From contig CAVHYP010000018.1 in the NCBI GenBank assembly GCA_963640465.1, positions 1 to 40,514 on the forward strand: DNA of 40,514 nucleotides. Reading direction: 5' to 3'. Below are positions 7,650 through 17,300 of the stretch, piece after piece. Every line of letters starts with the position of its first letter. The first letter of the stretch is position 1. Under the pieces are notes generated by a model. The model ran no database searches. It saw only the letters and a program-made list of their open reading frames with translations, and had not been told where the DNA came from. The position numbers and the translations under genes were made by a program. The stretch comes from Colivivens sp963640465. Lineage in GTDB: Bacteria; Bacteroidota; Bacteroidia; Bacteroidales; Bacteroidaceae.

Positions 7650-8837
7650 ATGGGTTTATTGCAAGAAAGATTTAAGGAGTATAGAGAGCCGCAGAAATAC
7701 ATGGAAGCTGGCATATACCCTTATTTTAGAGAAATCGACAGCCACCAGGATACAGAGGTGGTAATGGATGGCAAGAAAGTTCTGATGTTCGGTTCCAACT
7801 CATACATGGGACTCACATATGACAAGCGCATCGTTGATGCCGCAATCGAAGCCATCAAGAAATACGGAACTGGTTGTGCAGGCTCACGCTTCCTCAACGG
7901 AACACTTGATTTACACATCCAGCTCGAGCATGAATTGGCAGAGTTCGTCGGAAAAGACGAAGCACTGGTCTACTCTACAGGCTTCAGCGTCAACGCTGGT
8001 GTCGTTTCAGCACTCACAGGACGCAACGACTACATCCTGGGAGACGACAGAGACCACGCTTCAATCGTAGACGGACGCAGGCTTTCATTCTCAACATTCT
8101 ATCACTACAAGCACAACGACATGGAAGACCTTGAGGCACAACTCAAGAAATGTCGTCAGGAGGCAATCAAGCTGATTGTAACCGATGGTCTGTTCTCAAT
8201 GGAAGGTGACCTTGCCAAACTGCCTGAAATCGTTGAACTAAAAAAGAAGTACAACGCAAATATCATGGTGGACGAAGCACACGGTATCGGAGTGTTCGGA
8301 AGAAACGGACGAGGCACATGCGACCACTTTGGGGTGACCGACGACGTGGACCTCATCATGGGTACATTCTCAAAGTCACTCGCCTCAATCGGAGGTTTCA
8401 TTGCAGCCGACAAAGACACAATCAACTATTTGCGCCATACTTCACGCACCTACATCTTCAGTGCAAGTAATACTCCGGCAGCAACAGCAGCAGCAATGGA
8501 AGCGCTCCACATTCTTAAGTCCGAGCCAGATCGCATAGAAAACCTTTGGAAAATCACCAACTATGCACTCAAGGCATTCAAGGATGCAGGATTCGAAATC
8601 GGAGACACCGAGAGCCCGATTATTCCACTCTACGTACGCAACGTAGAGAAGACATTCGAGGTAACCAAAAAAGCATTTGAAAAGGGAGTGTTCATCAACC
8701 CCGTCATTCCACCTGCTTGTGCACCACAAGACACATTGGTTCGTGTAGCCCTCATGGCAACACACACCAAAGAGCAAGTTGACCGCTGTGTTTCCGCACT
8801 CGTAGACTCATTCAAAGAACTCGGTATCTTAAAGTAG
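7650..8837 (+). CDS. spt: serine palmitoyltransferase (alpha-oxoamine synthase family)
   Basis: This PLP enzyme condenses L-serine with an acyl-CoA to 3-ketosphinganine, the first step of sphingolipid synthesis. The 395-residue protein resembles the Bacteroides thetaiotaomicron SPT (BT_0870), as I recall that sequence, almost end to end, including the MGLLQERF start. Family landmarks are the GTGCAGSRFLNGT loop (73-85), His136 in DDRDHASIVDGRR, DEAHG (208-212) and the PLP lysine Lys242 in GTFSKS. Related enzymes (KBL, AONS) share the fold, but the sequence favours SPT. It has its own promoter with a 140-nt leader and its own terminator, and is divergent from a lipid kinase, suggesting a small sphingolipid locus. 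Confidence 0.85.
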   Translation: MGLLQERFKEYREPQKYMEAGIYPYFREIDSHQDTEVVMDGKKVLMFGSNSYMGLTYDKRIVDAAIEAIKKYGTGCAGSRFLNGTLDLHIQLEHELAEFVGKDEALVYSTGFSVNAGVVSALTGRNDYILGDDRDHASIVDGRRLSFSTFYHYKHNDMEDLEAQLKKCRQEAIKLIVTDGLFSMEGDLAKLPEIVELKKKYNANIMVDEAHGIGVFGRNGRGTCDHFGVTDDVDLIMGTFSKSLASIGGFIAADKDTINYLRHTSRTYIFSASNTPAATAAAMEALHILKSEPDRIENLWKITNYALKAFKDAGFEIGDTESPIIPLYVRNVEKTFEVTKKAFEKGVFINPVIPPACAPQDTLVRVALMATHTKEQVDRCVSALVDSFKELGILK

Positions 8838-8870
8838 TAGTCAACTGTCCGCAGGCAGACGGCAATAGAA

Positions 8871-8911
8871 AGACTCTGAAAATCGAGACATAGCGTTTAG
8901 ATTCAGAGTCT
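8871..8911 (+). terminator. terminator after spt
   Basis: AGACTCTGAA (8871-8880) pairs with TTCAGAGTCT (8902-8911), followed by a run of T. It lies 34 bp after the spt stop. Confidence 0.85.
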
Positions 8912-8993
8912 TTTTTCATTCCTGACAAAGCTAAAACCAACGCCCGAGGCTAAACGGAAGACCTACATTCCCTATCACAGAAGACCAAGAACA

Positions 8994-9677
8994 ATGAGAA
9001 TCGACATACTTACAGCAGTACCAGAGCTTTTGGACAGTTTCTTCGACAAATCCATACTGGGCAGAGCACAAAAAAAAGGACTGGCAGAAATATACGTCCA
9101 CAACATCCGCGACTACACGGAAGACAAACACCGGAGGATAGACGACTACCCCTTCGGAGGATTTGCCGGCATGGTCATGCAATGCCAACCAATCGATGCA
9201 TGCATATCAGCACTGAAAGCCGAAAGAAACTACGATGAGATAATATTCGTGACTCCCGACGGACAGCAGTTCGATCAACCGATGGCAAACGAACTGTCGC
9301 TCAAGGAAAACATCATCATCCTATGCGGCCACTACAAAGGGATAGATTATCGCATCCGTGAGCATCTCATAACAAAAGAAGTTAGCCTTGGCGATTTCGT
9401 ACTCACAGGTGGAGAACTCGTTGCGGCGTGTATGGCAGATGCCATCGTCAGAGTTATCCCCGGAGCAATTGGCGACGAACAGAGCGCACTGTCCGATTCC
9501 TTTCAGGACAACCTGCTCGATGCACCAGTCTACACCCGTCCAGCCAACTACAAAGGATGGACTGTCCCCGACATCCTACTGTCGGGCAATCAAGCAAAGA
9601 TAGAAGAATGGGCACTCCAGCAGTCAATGGAAAGAACCGCAAGGCTGCGCCCCGATCTACTGAACAACGATAAATAA
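8994..9677 (+). CDS. trmD: tRNA (guanine37-N1)-methyltransferase
   Basis: TrmD methylates N1 of G37 in tRNAs with SAM, preventing +1 frameshifts. The 227-residue protein begins MRIDILTAVPEL. It carries the deep trefoil-knot SAM motifs, including CGHYKGIDYRIRE (about 111-123) and SLGDFVLTGGELVA (about 131-144). PFGGFAGMV replaces the common GGGAGM form. The SPOUT-family knot and length match the family. No convincing promoter is visible between the spt terminator and this gene. The GH16 gene starts 14 bp after its stop, so the two are probably co-transcribed, an odd pairing of a housekeeping gene with a secreted glucanase. Confidence 0.95.
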   Translation: MRIDILTAVPELLDSFFDKSILGRAQKKGLAEIYVHNIRDYTEDKHRRIDDYPFGGFAGMVMQCQPIDACISALKAERNYDEIIFVTPDGQQFDQPMANELSLKENIIILCGHYKGIDYRIREHLITKEVSLGDFVLTGGELVAACMADAIVRVIPGAIGDEQSALSDSFQDNLLDAPVYTRPANYKGWTVPDILLSGNQAKIEEWALQQSMERTARLRPDLLNNDK

Positions 9678-9691
9678 AGTCCAACACAGCC

Positions 9692-10522
9692 ATGCACAAA
9701 CTTTTCCTCACCATCATCATTTCACTGGGAATCACATCCATGCAAGCACAAAAGCTTGTATGGCACGATGAATTCAATGCTGAAGGTCCAGTAGACATAA
9801 ACTCATGGAACTTCGAAAATGGATTCGTACGCAACCATGAATATCAATGGTATCAAGAAGACAATGCATACCAAATCAACGGCACTCTGGTATTGGAAGG
9901 ACGCATCGACAGTATCGCTAATCCACACTACAGCCACAATGCCGGAAACCATGATTGGAGGACAAGACAGCAATACGCACGCTATTCATCTGCAAGCATC
10001 AACACTCGCGGTAAATTCGAGTTCCTGTACGGAAGGATGGAAGTGAGAGCACGAATCCCTGCTGTAGTCGGAGCATGGCCAGCCATCTGGTTACTCGGCA
10101 GCAAATACGGTTGGCCGTCGGGCGGAGAGATTGACGTCATGGAATACTACCACATAAACGGGATTCCTCACATCCTCGCAAACGCATGTTGGGGCGACAA
10201 CAATAACCGAGCAGTTTGGAACTCAAAGAAAACCGGCTACAAGCATTTCCTCGACAAAGATCCCTACTGGAGCGAGAAGTTCCACACATGGACAATGGAC
10301 TGGACATCAGAATACATCCGGATTTATCTCGACGGAGAACTGCTTAACGACATCGACCTCACCAAAACAGTCAACGGCAACAAAGGGGGAAACGAATGTC
10401 CGTTCCACACGCCGCAATACATCCTGCTGAATCTTGCAATCGGAGGAGACAACGGAGGTGAGCCAGTCAACGATGCTTTTCCGCTGCGATACGAAATCGA
10501 CTACGTGAGAGTTTATCAGTAA
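9692..10522 (+). CDS. secreted GH16 beta-glucanase (laminarinase-like)
   Basis: This glycoside hydrolase family 16 enzyme probably cleaves beta-1,3 or mixed-linkage beta-glucans. It has a signal peptide (about 1-19, ending near MQAQ). The family 16 active site GEIDVMEYY (145-153) gives nucleophile Glu146, Asp148 and acid/base Glu151. The conserved AWPAIWLLG (128-136) and C-terminal IDYVRVYQ are also present. At 276 residues it is a single catalytic domain without carbohydrate-binding modules or a sorting domain. It lies outside any visible polysaccharide locus and follows trmD by 14 bp. The peptidase gene downstream has its own promoter. The exact glucan is not determinable from sequence alone. 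Confidence 0.9.
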   Translation: MHKLFLTIIISLGITSMQAQKLVWHDEFNAEGPVDINSWNFENGFVRNHEYQWYQEDNAYQINGTLVLEGRIDSIANPHYSHNAGNHDWRTRQQYARYSSASINTRGKFEFLYGRMEVRARIPAVVGAWPAIWLLGSKYGWPSGGEIDVMEYYHINGIPHILANACWGDNNNRAVWNSKKTGYKHFLDKDPYWSEKFHTWTMDWTSEYIRIYLDGELLNDIDLTKTVNGNKGGNECPFHTPQYILLNLAIGGDNGGEPVNDAFPLRYEIDYVRVYQ

Positions 10523-10615
10523 AGGCAAGCAGTCTTTTAAGCCTTGTTTTATAGCTACGGAACTCGAATTCCTTAAAATTTCGCCCAAACTGAATGAATG
10601 TATCAGTTTTATGTC

Positions 10616-10623
10616 TATCTTTG
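10616..10623 (+). promoter_or_regulatory. -7 box of the DPP IV-like peptidase gene
   Basis: TATCTTTG matches TAnnTTTG. No clear -33 TTG is visible. Its position rules out an in-frame ATG at 10611 and supports the start at 10653. Between 10523 and 10600 I see only a weak AAGGC/GCCTT stem. Confidence 0.55.
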
Positions 10624-10652
10624 TAAGGTCATTTGAATCAACAGAAGCAAAC

Positions 10653-12827
10653 ATGAACAAGTCATTATTACCATTGGCATTATTTGCCATTTTCACACTA
10701 AATTCCTTTGCGCAGACAAGTCATCGTGAACTCACGCTTGAAGATGCAGTAAGCGGCGGATGGACACTGATTCCACAGAAATATCCATCCGAGGGATTTC
10801 CAGTAAGCGAGAAGACCCAAGCCATGCCATACGAGTCCGCTGCCATAACCGACAGCGAGAACTACAGCGCAATCAACAGCGACGCATCCTACGCTCTGAT
10901 ATTCACCAACCGCAAGAAAGTATGGAGGTATGCCACACGAGGCGACTACTACCTCGTCAATCTGAAGACAAAGGAAAAGCGCCAACTCGGAGCTACCCTT
11001 CCCGAGTCAAGCCTCATGTTCACTAAGTTTTCACCCGACGGAACCAAAGTGGCTTACGTTTCAAAAAACAACATCTATCTCGAGTCATGCAGCATGGCCG
11101 ACACACTGATCCAGCAACTGACCACCGACGGCAACGACACCATCGTCAACGGAACATTCGACTGGGTGTATGAAGAAGAGTTCGACTGCCGCGACGGATT
11201 CCGTTGGAGCAACGACAGCAAGAATATCGCCTATTGGCAAAGCAATACCAGCGGTACAGGATGGTTCGACATCATCGACAATGTGAGCAACGTCTACCCC
11301 ACCGTCCAACACTTCCCCTACCCAAAAGCCGGAACCACAAATTCTGCAGTACACATCGGAGTGCTCAACATCACAGCCAAAGGCACACCGACACAATGGC
11401 TCGGAATCCCAGGCGACCAACGTGAGAACTATCTGCCAAGAATGGAGTTCATCCCAGGAACCAACAAACTGATGATCCAGCAGATGAACCGCCCGCAGAA
11501 CACCAACACAGTATGGACTGCCACAGTGACCGACGGACATGCCACACAGCCACAAGTGCTGTGCACCGACACCGACAAGGCATGGGTTGAAACCAACGAC
11601 AACATTCATTGGCTCAGCGGCAACAAATACTTCATCTTCACGTCAGAACGCGACGGATGGCGTCACCTATACAGAGTGTCAGCCGATGGAAAAAAATGGG
11701 ACTGCATCACAAAAGGCAATTTCGACGTGGTAAGCGAACTTGCATTCGACGAAGCCAACGGATACATCTATTTCTCCGCATCACCCGACAATGCTACCGA
11801 ACTCTACATGTTCCGCACCAAGGCAATGGGCAACGGCACAGTGGAAAACATCACTGCAATGTGCCACAACGGGAAACCCGAAGCAGGACAATACTACTAC
11901 GATTTCTCCCCCGAGCACGACTATGCCATCGAGACCTATTCGTCAGCCAACCATCTGCCACAATACAGCATGATGAGGATGAGCAAAAACGGCAAATGGA
12001 GCCTCGACCACCAGATGGAAGATAATGCCGAGGGACAGAAAGTGTGGGAGAGTTTCGGATTCCCCAAAAAAGAATTCGTAAAGGTAAAGAGCGGAGACCT
12101 CATGCTCGACGCATGGATAATCAAACCAGCAGACTTCGACCCAACGAAAAAATATCCTGTCATCGACTATGTCTATGGCGAACCGGCATCAGCTACAGTA
12201 CAAAACATCTGGAGCACCGACCTGTTCTGGCATTATCTCGCTAACCAAGGCTACATCGTTGTCAGCATAGAGAACAGAGGTGCCAACTGCCCTCGCGGAC
12301 GTGAATGGAGGAAATGCATCTACGGAGAAGTTGGAGTGGCAGCCAGCGAAGACCAGGCACGCGGCATCATGGACTTGTGCCGTCACTACGAATATATGGA
12401 TTCCACCCGTCTCGGCATCACAGGCTGGAGCGGAGGCGGAGCACAGACCCTCAACAGCATGTTCCGCTACCCCGATGTATTCAAGACAGGCGTAGCCATC
12501 GCCTTCGTGTCCGACCAACGCCTGTACGACACCGTTTACCAGGAACGCTACATGAACACACCGCAGAACAACCCCGACGGATATTTCCGCGGCAGTCCAA
12601 TCAATTTTGCTGAAGGACTAAAAGGCAACCTGCTCATCATCCACGGAACAGGCGACGACAATGTCCACTATCAGAACACCGAAATGTTGGCAAACCGACT
12701 CATCTCTTTGGGTAAGATATTCTACCAGGTAAGCTACCCGATGCGCACCCACGGCATAAGCGAAGGTAAGGGAACAAGCCTGCACTTGCGCAAAACCATC
12801 GTAGACTTCTGGAAGAAGAATCTTTGA
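10653..12827 (+). CDS. S9 family prolyl peptidase, dipeptidyl peptidase IV-like
   Basis: This secreted serine peptidase of the S9B (DPP IV) type removes X-Pro dipeptides from peptides, typically in the periplasm. The start at 10653 puts a signal peptide (MNKSLLPLALFAIFTLNSFA) at the N-terminus; an upstream in-frame ATG overlaps the promoter. The 724 residues comprise a beta-propeller region (about 60-480) with the DPP IV WVYEEEF motif near residue 171, then an alpha/beta-hydrolase domain. The nucleophile is Ser593 in GWSGG. The acid is Asp668 or Asp669 in GTGDDNVH. The base is His700 in RTHG. The spacing matches human DPP4 closely. A single-gene unit with its own terminator at 12869-12902. 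Confidence 0.92.
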   Translation: MNKSLLPLALFAIFTLNSFAQTSHRELTLEDAVSGGWTLIPQKYPSEGFPVSEKTQAMPYESAAITDSENYSAINSDASYALIFTNRKKVWRYATRGDYYLVNLKTKEKRQLGATLPESSLMFTKFSPDGTKVAYVSKNNIYLESCSMADTLIQQLTTDGNDTIVNGTFDWVYEEEFDCRDGFRWSNDSKNIAYWQSNTSGTGWFDIIDNVSNVYPTVQHFPYPKAGTTNSAVHIGVLNITAKGTPTQWLGIPGDQRENYLPRMEFIPGTNKLMIQQMNRPQNTNTVWTATVTDGHATQPQVLCTDTDKAWVETNDNIHWLSGNKYFIFTSERDGWRHLYRVSADGKKWDCITKGNFDVVSELAFDEANGYIYFSASPDNATELYMFRTKAMGNGTVENITAMCHNGKPEAGQYYYDFSPEHDYAIETYSSANHLPQYSMMRMSKNGKWSLDHQMEDNAEGQKVWESFGFPKKEFVKVKSGDLMLDAWIIKPADFDPTKKYPVIDYVYGEPASATVQNIWSTDLFWHYLANQGYIVVSIENRGANCPRGREWRKCIYGEVGVAASEDQARGIMDLCRHYEYMDSTRLGITGWSGGGAQTLNSMFRYPDVFKTGVAIAFVSDQRLYDTVYQERYMNTPQNNPDGYFRGSPINFAEGLKGNLLIIHGTGDDNVHYQNTEMLANRLISLGKIFYQVSYPMRTHGISEGKGTSLHLRKTIVDFWKKNL

Positions 12828-12834
12828 TGAATGG

Positions 12835-12862
12835 ACTTGATAAAATAAACTTGATATAATAA
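12835..12862 (+). repeat. 14-bp tandem duplication after the peptidase stop
   Basis: ACTTGATAAAATAA (12835-12848) is followed directly by ACTTGATATAATAA (12849-12862), 13 of 14 identical. The stop region just before (CTTTGATGAAT) is a looser relative. Confidence 0.75.
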
Positions 12863-12868
12863 GCACAG

Positions 12869-12902
12869 AGGATGCACGGATTTCACTGTAAACGTGCATC
12901 CT
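12869..12902 (+). terminator. terminator after the peptidase gene
   Basis: AGGATGCACG (12869-12878) pairs perfectly with CGTGCATCCT (12893-12902), followed by a T-run. A strong intrinsic terminator. Confidence 0.9.
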
Positions 12903-12992
12903 TTTTTATCAACCGAACACAGCTAAAGCACCCCGTATTGGCATTGAAAACCACTGAAAGACAAAATAATTCACTTTTTCTGTAAACTCCGC

Positions 12993-13023
12993 TTTGCAAT
13001 ATCATTTAAAAGTCGTACCTTTG
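12993..13023 (+). promoter_or_regulatory. promoter of the AAA ATPase gene
   Basis: TTTG at 12993-12996 and TACCTTTG at 13016-13023 are separated by 19 bp, a near-perfect Bacteroidota promoter. The leader is about 50 nt. Confidence 0.8.
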
Positions 13024-13076
13024 CAAAAATATTTAGAAAGCATCGTAACACAGTACAACAAAAAACGAGATTTAAT

Positions 13077-14258
13077 ATGGAGTCATTTTTCCGTACGCAC
13101 GAATACTTAGTAAAGAACCTGAATGCACCGGTACGCAGAGATTTGATGGACGAGATCGACTGGAAAAAGCGTATGATTGGAATCAAGGGAGCAAGAGGTG
13201 TGGGAAAAACTACGTTCTTACTACAGTACGCAAAAGAGCACTATTCCCCAGACGATCATCAGTGTCTCTATATTAATACAAACAACTTCTATGTACAGAA
13301 CATCGGCATAACAGAATTTGCCCACGAGTTCTACCGCAACGGAGGTAAAGTCCTGCTAATTGACCAAGTGTTCAAACAGCCCGACTGGAGCAAACAGCTG
13401 CGTGAATGCTACAACCGCTATCCCGGACTGAAAATTGTATTCACCGGGTCGTCAGTCATGCGGCTCAAGGAAGACAACCCCGAACTCAATGGCATTGTCG
13501 ATTCCTACAACCTGAGAGGATTCTCCTTCCGTGAATTCTACAACCTGCGTACAGGCAGTTTCTTCCCCGCATATACACTCGACCAGATTCTTGCCGACCA
13601 CACCAAGATTGCAACACAAATCGTGACAAAAGCAAATCCGCGCGACTACTTCCAGGAATACCTGCACCACGGATTCTATCCCTTCTTCCTCGAACAGACC
13701 AACTATTCAGAGAACCTGCTGAAGACTATGAACATGATGATTGAGGTCGATATCCTTCAGATCAAACAAATCGAGCTGAAGTATCTGCCAAAAATCAAGC
13801 AGATGTTCTATCTCTTGACAAACAGCGGAAGCAGCGTACCAAACATCAGTCAGTTGGCAGTGGAACTCGGGATGTCGAGAGCCACAGTGATGAACTACAT
13901 AAAGTACCTCATGGAAGCACGCCTCGTAAACATGATTTATGCCAAGGGCGACGAATTCCCCAAGAAGCCGGCACGCGTACTCCTCCACAATTCAAACTTG
14001 ATGTACAGTTTCTACCCACAGAGATTCGACGAACACGACGTGCTTGAAACCTTCTTCTGCAACACAGTCTGGAAAGACCACAAAGTCAACAAGGCAGGCA
14101 ACATCTGCTCATTCCTCATCGACGGACAGCAGGAATTCCGCGTCATCGAACACGGAGCGCGCCAGAAGAACAAGTCGAAAGTCATATTCGCAGTCAACCA
14201 GAGAGATGTGGGCGAAGGCAACCTCATACCACTCTGGCTGTTCGGCTTCCTCTATTGA
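13077..14258 (+). CDS. AAA ATPase with C-terminal winged-helix/DUF4143-like part
   Basis: This 393-residue protein is of the AAA_14/DUF4143 type, common in Bacteroidota but of unproven function. Walker A is GARGVGKT (38-45). Walker B is VLLIDQ (92-97), with Gln97 where a catalytic Glu is usual. Sensor-type FTGSS follows at about 124-128. A helix-turn-helix-like segment lies around 260-285 (SQLAVELGMSRATVMNYIKYL). The C-terminal part resembles the nuclease-like DUF4143 region, but I see no clear catalytic triad. It is transcribed from its own promoter and followed 113 bp later by nifJ, without a visible terminator. No toxin, phage or defence genes are adjacent, so no function is assigned. Confidence 0.8.
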   Translation: MESFFRTHEYLVKNLNAPVRRDLMDEIDWKKRMIGIKGARGVGKTTFLLQYAKEHYSPDDHQCLYINTNNFYVQNIGITEFAHEFYRNGGKVLLIDQVFKQPDWSKQLRECYNRYPGLKIVFTGSSVMRLKEDNPELNGIVDSYNLRGFSFREFYNLRTGSFFPAYTLDQILADHTKIATQIVTKANPRDYFQEYLHHGFYPFFLEQTNYSENLLKTMNMMIEVDILQIKQIELKYLPKIKQMFYLLTNSGSSVPNISQLAVELGMSRATVMNYIKYLMEARLVNMIYAKGDEFPKKPARVLLHNSNLMYSFYPQRFDEHDVLETFFCNTVWKDHKVNKAGNICSFLIDGQQEFRVIEHGARQKNKSKVIFAVNQRDVGEGNLIPLWLFGFLY

Positions 14259-14371
14259 TTATTGACAGTTAAATGAATGGCAAACACAACCAGTCGTAGA
14301 CCATTTATCAACCACAAACATCTATAACAACAGTAACAAGATATATTTTAAACATACAACTCTAACAGAAA

Positions 14372-17300
14372 ATGGCTAAAGAGAAAAAATTCATTACCTG
14401 TGATGGTAATCAGGCAGCTGCACATATTGCATATATGTTCTCAGAAGTAGCTGCCATCTATCCTATCACCCCATCGTCTCCAATGGCAGAGCATGTAGAC
14501 GAATGGGCGGTTCAAGGCCGTAAGAACATTTTTGGCGACACAGTACTCGTTCAGGAAATGCAGTCAGAGGCTGGAGCTGCAGGTGCAGTCCACGGTTCAC
14601 TCCAGGCAGGAGCACTCACAACCACCTTCACTGCTTCACAAGGACTTCTCCTTATGATTCCTAACATGTACAAGATAGCAGGAGAATTCCTTCCATCCGT
14701 ATTCCATGTATCAGCCCGCACAGTAGCATCCCACTCTCTCTGTATCTTCGGCGACCATAGCGACGTCATGGCATGCCGCCAGACTGGATTCGCCATGCTT
14801 TGCGAAGGTTCAGTACAGGAAGTCATGGACCTCAGTGCAGTAGCTCATCTCACAGCATTGAAGACACGCGTGCCGTTCATCAACTTTTTCGATGGATTCC
14901 GCACCTCACACGAGTACCACAAGATTGAGGAGATGGACATGGAAGATCTCCGTCCACTCGTACCAATGGACAAGGTATCAGAATTCCGCACACGTGCACT
15001 CTCTCCAGAACACCCCGAAGCAAAGGGTATGGCAGAAAACCCCGAGACCTTCTTCCCACACCGCGAGTCATGCAACCCATTCTACGATTCAGTGCCTGAA
15101 GCCGTTGAAGAGTACATGAAGGAGATGTCAAGAATCACCGGACGCAAGTACGACCTCTTCTCTTACTACGGAGCCGAAGATGCCGACAAAGTAATCATCC
15201 TCATGGGTTCTGCCACAGAAGCAGCACGCGAAGCCATCGACTATGCCAATGCCAACGGCAAGAAGTACGGTATGGTTTCCGTTCACCTTTACAGACCATT
15301 CTCTGTAAAACATCTGTTGAAAGCAGTTCCAAAGACAGTCAAGCGCATCGCAGTGCTCGACAGAACCAAGGAACCAGGAGCAAACGGAGAACCACTCTAC
15401 CTTGACGTAAGAGACGCATTCTACGGACAGGAGAATGCCCCACTCATCGTTGGCGGACGCTACGGACTAGGTTCTTACGATGTCACACCAACATTGATAC
15501 TCTCAGTCTACGACAACCTCGAACTCCCACAACCAAAGAACCACTTCACTTTGGGAATTGTCGATGACGTTACTTTCCACTCACTCCCAATCGAGGAAGA
15601 GAAAGCACTTGGCGGCGAAGGCATCTTCGAGGCAAAGTTCTACGGACTTGGTGCCGACGGAACAGTAGGTGCAAACAAGAATTCAGTGAAGATCATAGGT
15701 GACAACACTAATAAATATTGCCAGGCATACTTCTCCTACGACTCAAAGAAGTCTGGAGGATTCACCTGCTCTCACCTTCGTTTCGGGGACACACCAATCC
15801 GTTCCACTTACCAGATAAAGACTCCAAACTTCGTGGCATGCCACGTACAGGCATATCTCCGCATGTACGATGTATTGCGCGGTCTGCGTCAGAACGGACA
15901 GTTCCTTCTCAACACCATCTGGGACGGAGACGAACTCGTGAAGAACCTGCCAAACAAAATCAAGAAATACTTCGCAGAGAAGAACATCACAGTCTACTAC
16001 ATCAATGCCACAAAGATTGCACAGGAAATCGGACTTGGTAACCGTACCAACACCATCCTCCAGTCAGCATTCTTCCGCATCACCGAAGTAATCCCTGTTG
16101 ACCTTGCAATCGAACAAATGAAGAAGTTCATCGTCAAATCCTATGGCAACAAGGGTGAGGATGTGGTAAACATGAACTACTCAGCAGTTGACCGCGGAGG
16201 TGAATACAAGACACTTACTGTTGACCCTGCATGGGCAAAACTTCCAGATGAACCAGAAGAGAAGAACGACGACCCAGAGTTCATCAACAAGCTCGTGCGT
16301 CCTATCAATGCACAAAACGGTGATCTTCTCCCAGTATCAGCATACAAGGGATATGAAGACGGTATGTGGGAACAGGGCACAGCAGCCTACGAGAAACGTG
16401 GTGTTGCAGCATTCGTTCCACAGTGGGATCCAGCCAACTGTATCCAGTGCAACAAGTGTGCATTCGTATGTCCACACTCTTGTATCCGTCCATTCGCAAT
16501 GGATGCCGACGAAGCAGCAAAACTCGATGCAGCAAAGATTGAAATCAAGGCACCGGCACCACTCAAGGGCATGCAGTTCCGCATGCAAGTGGGTGTTCTC
16601 GACTGTCTTGGTTGCGGCAACTGTGTAGACGTATGTCCGGGAAACAAGGGAGCAAAAGCCCTCAAGATGGTTCCGCTCCAGGGAGAACTGGGCGAAGCAA
16701 AGAACTGGGAATATTGCGTAAAGCAGGTTAAGTCAAAGCAAGACCTTGTCGATGTCAAGTCCAACCCACGTCTCAGCCAGTTCGCTACCCCACTGTTCGA
16801 GTTCTCAGGAGCTTGTTCAGGATGCGGAGAGACTCCATACGTGAAACTGATTTCACAGCTGTTCGGTGACAGAGAGATCGTAGCCAACGCAACAGGTTGT
16901 TCATCAATTTATTCAGGTTCAATCCCATCAACACCATACACTAAGAACGAGAAAGGACAAGGTCCTGCATGGTCAAACTCATTGTTCGAGGATTTCTGCG
17001 AATACGGACTTGGAATGACCATTGCCAACAAGAAGATGCGCGCACGCATCGTAGCAATCCTCAACGAGCTCATCGCCAAGGAAGGCACACCAGCCGAGTT
17101 CAAGGCAGCGGCCCAGGAATGGATTGACGGCAAGGACAATGCAGATGCATCAAAGGCAGCAGCAGCCAAACTCAATCCACTTATCGTCAAAGGACGTGAG
17201 GCAGGATGCGAATACTGCAAGCAGCTTTCAGAATTGTCCCACTACCTCGTTAAGCGTTCACAGTGGATCATCGGTGGCGACGGTGCCGCTTACGATATAG

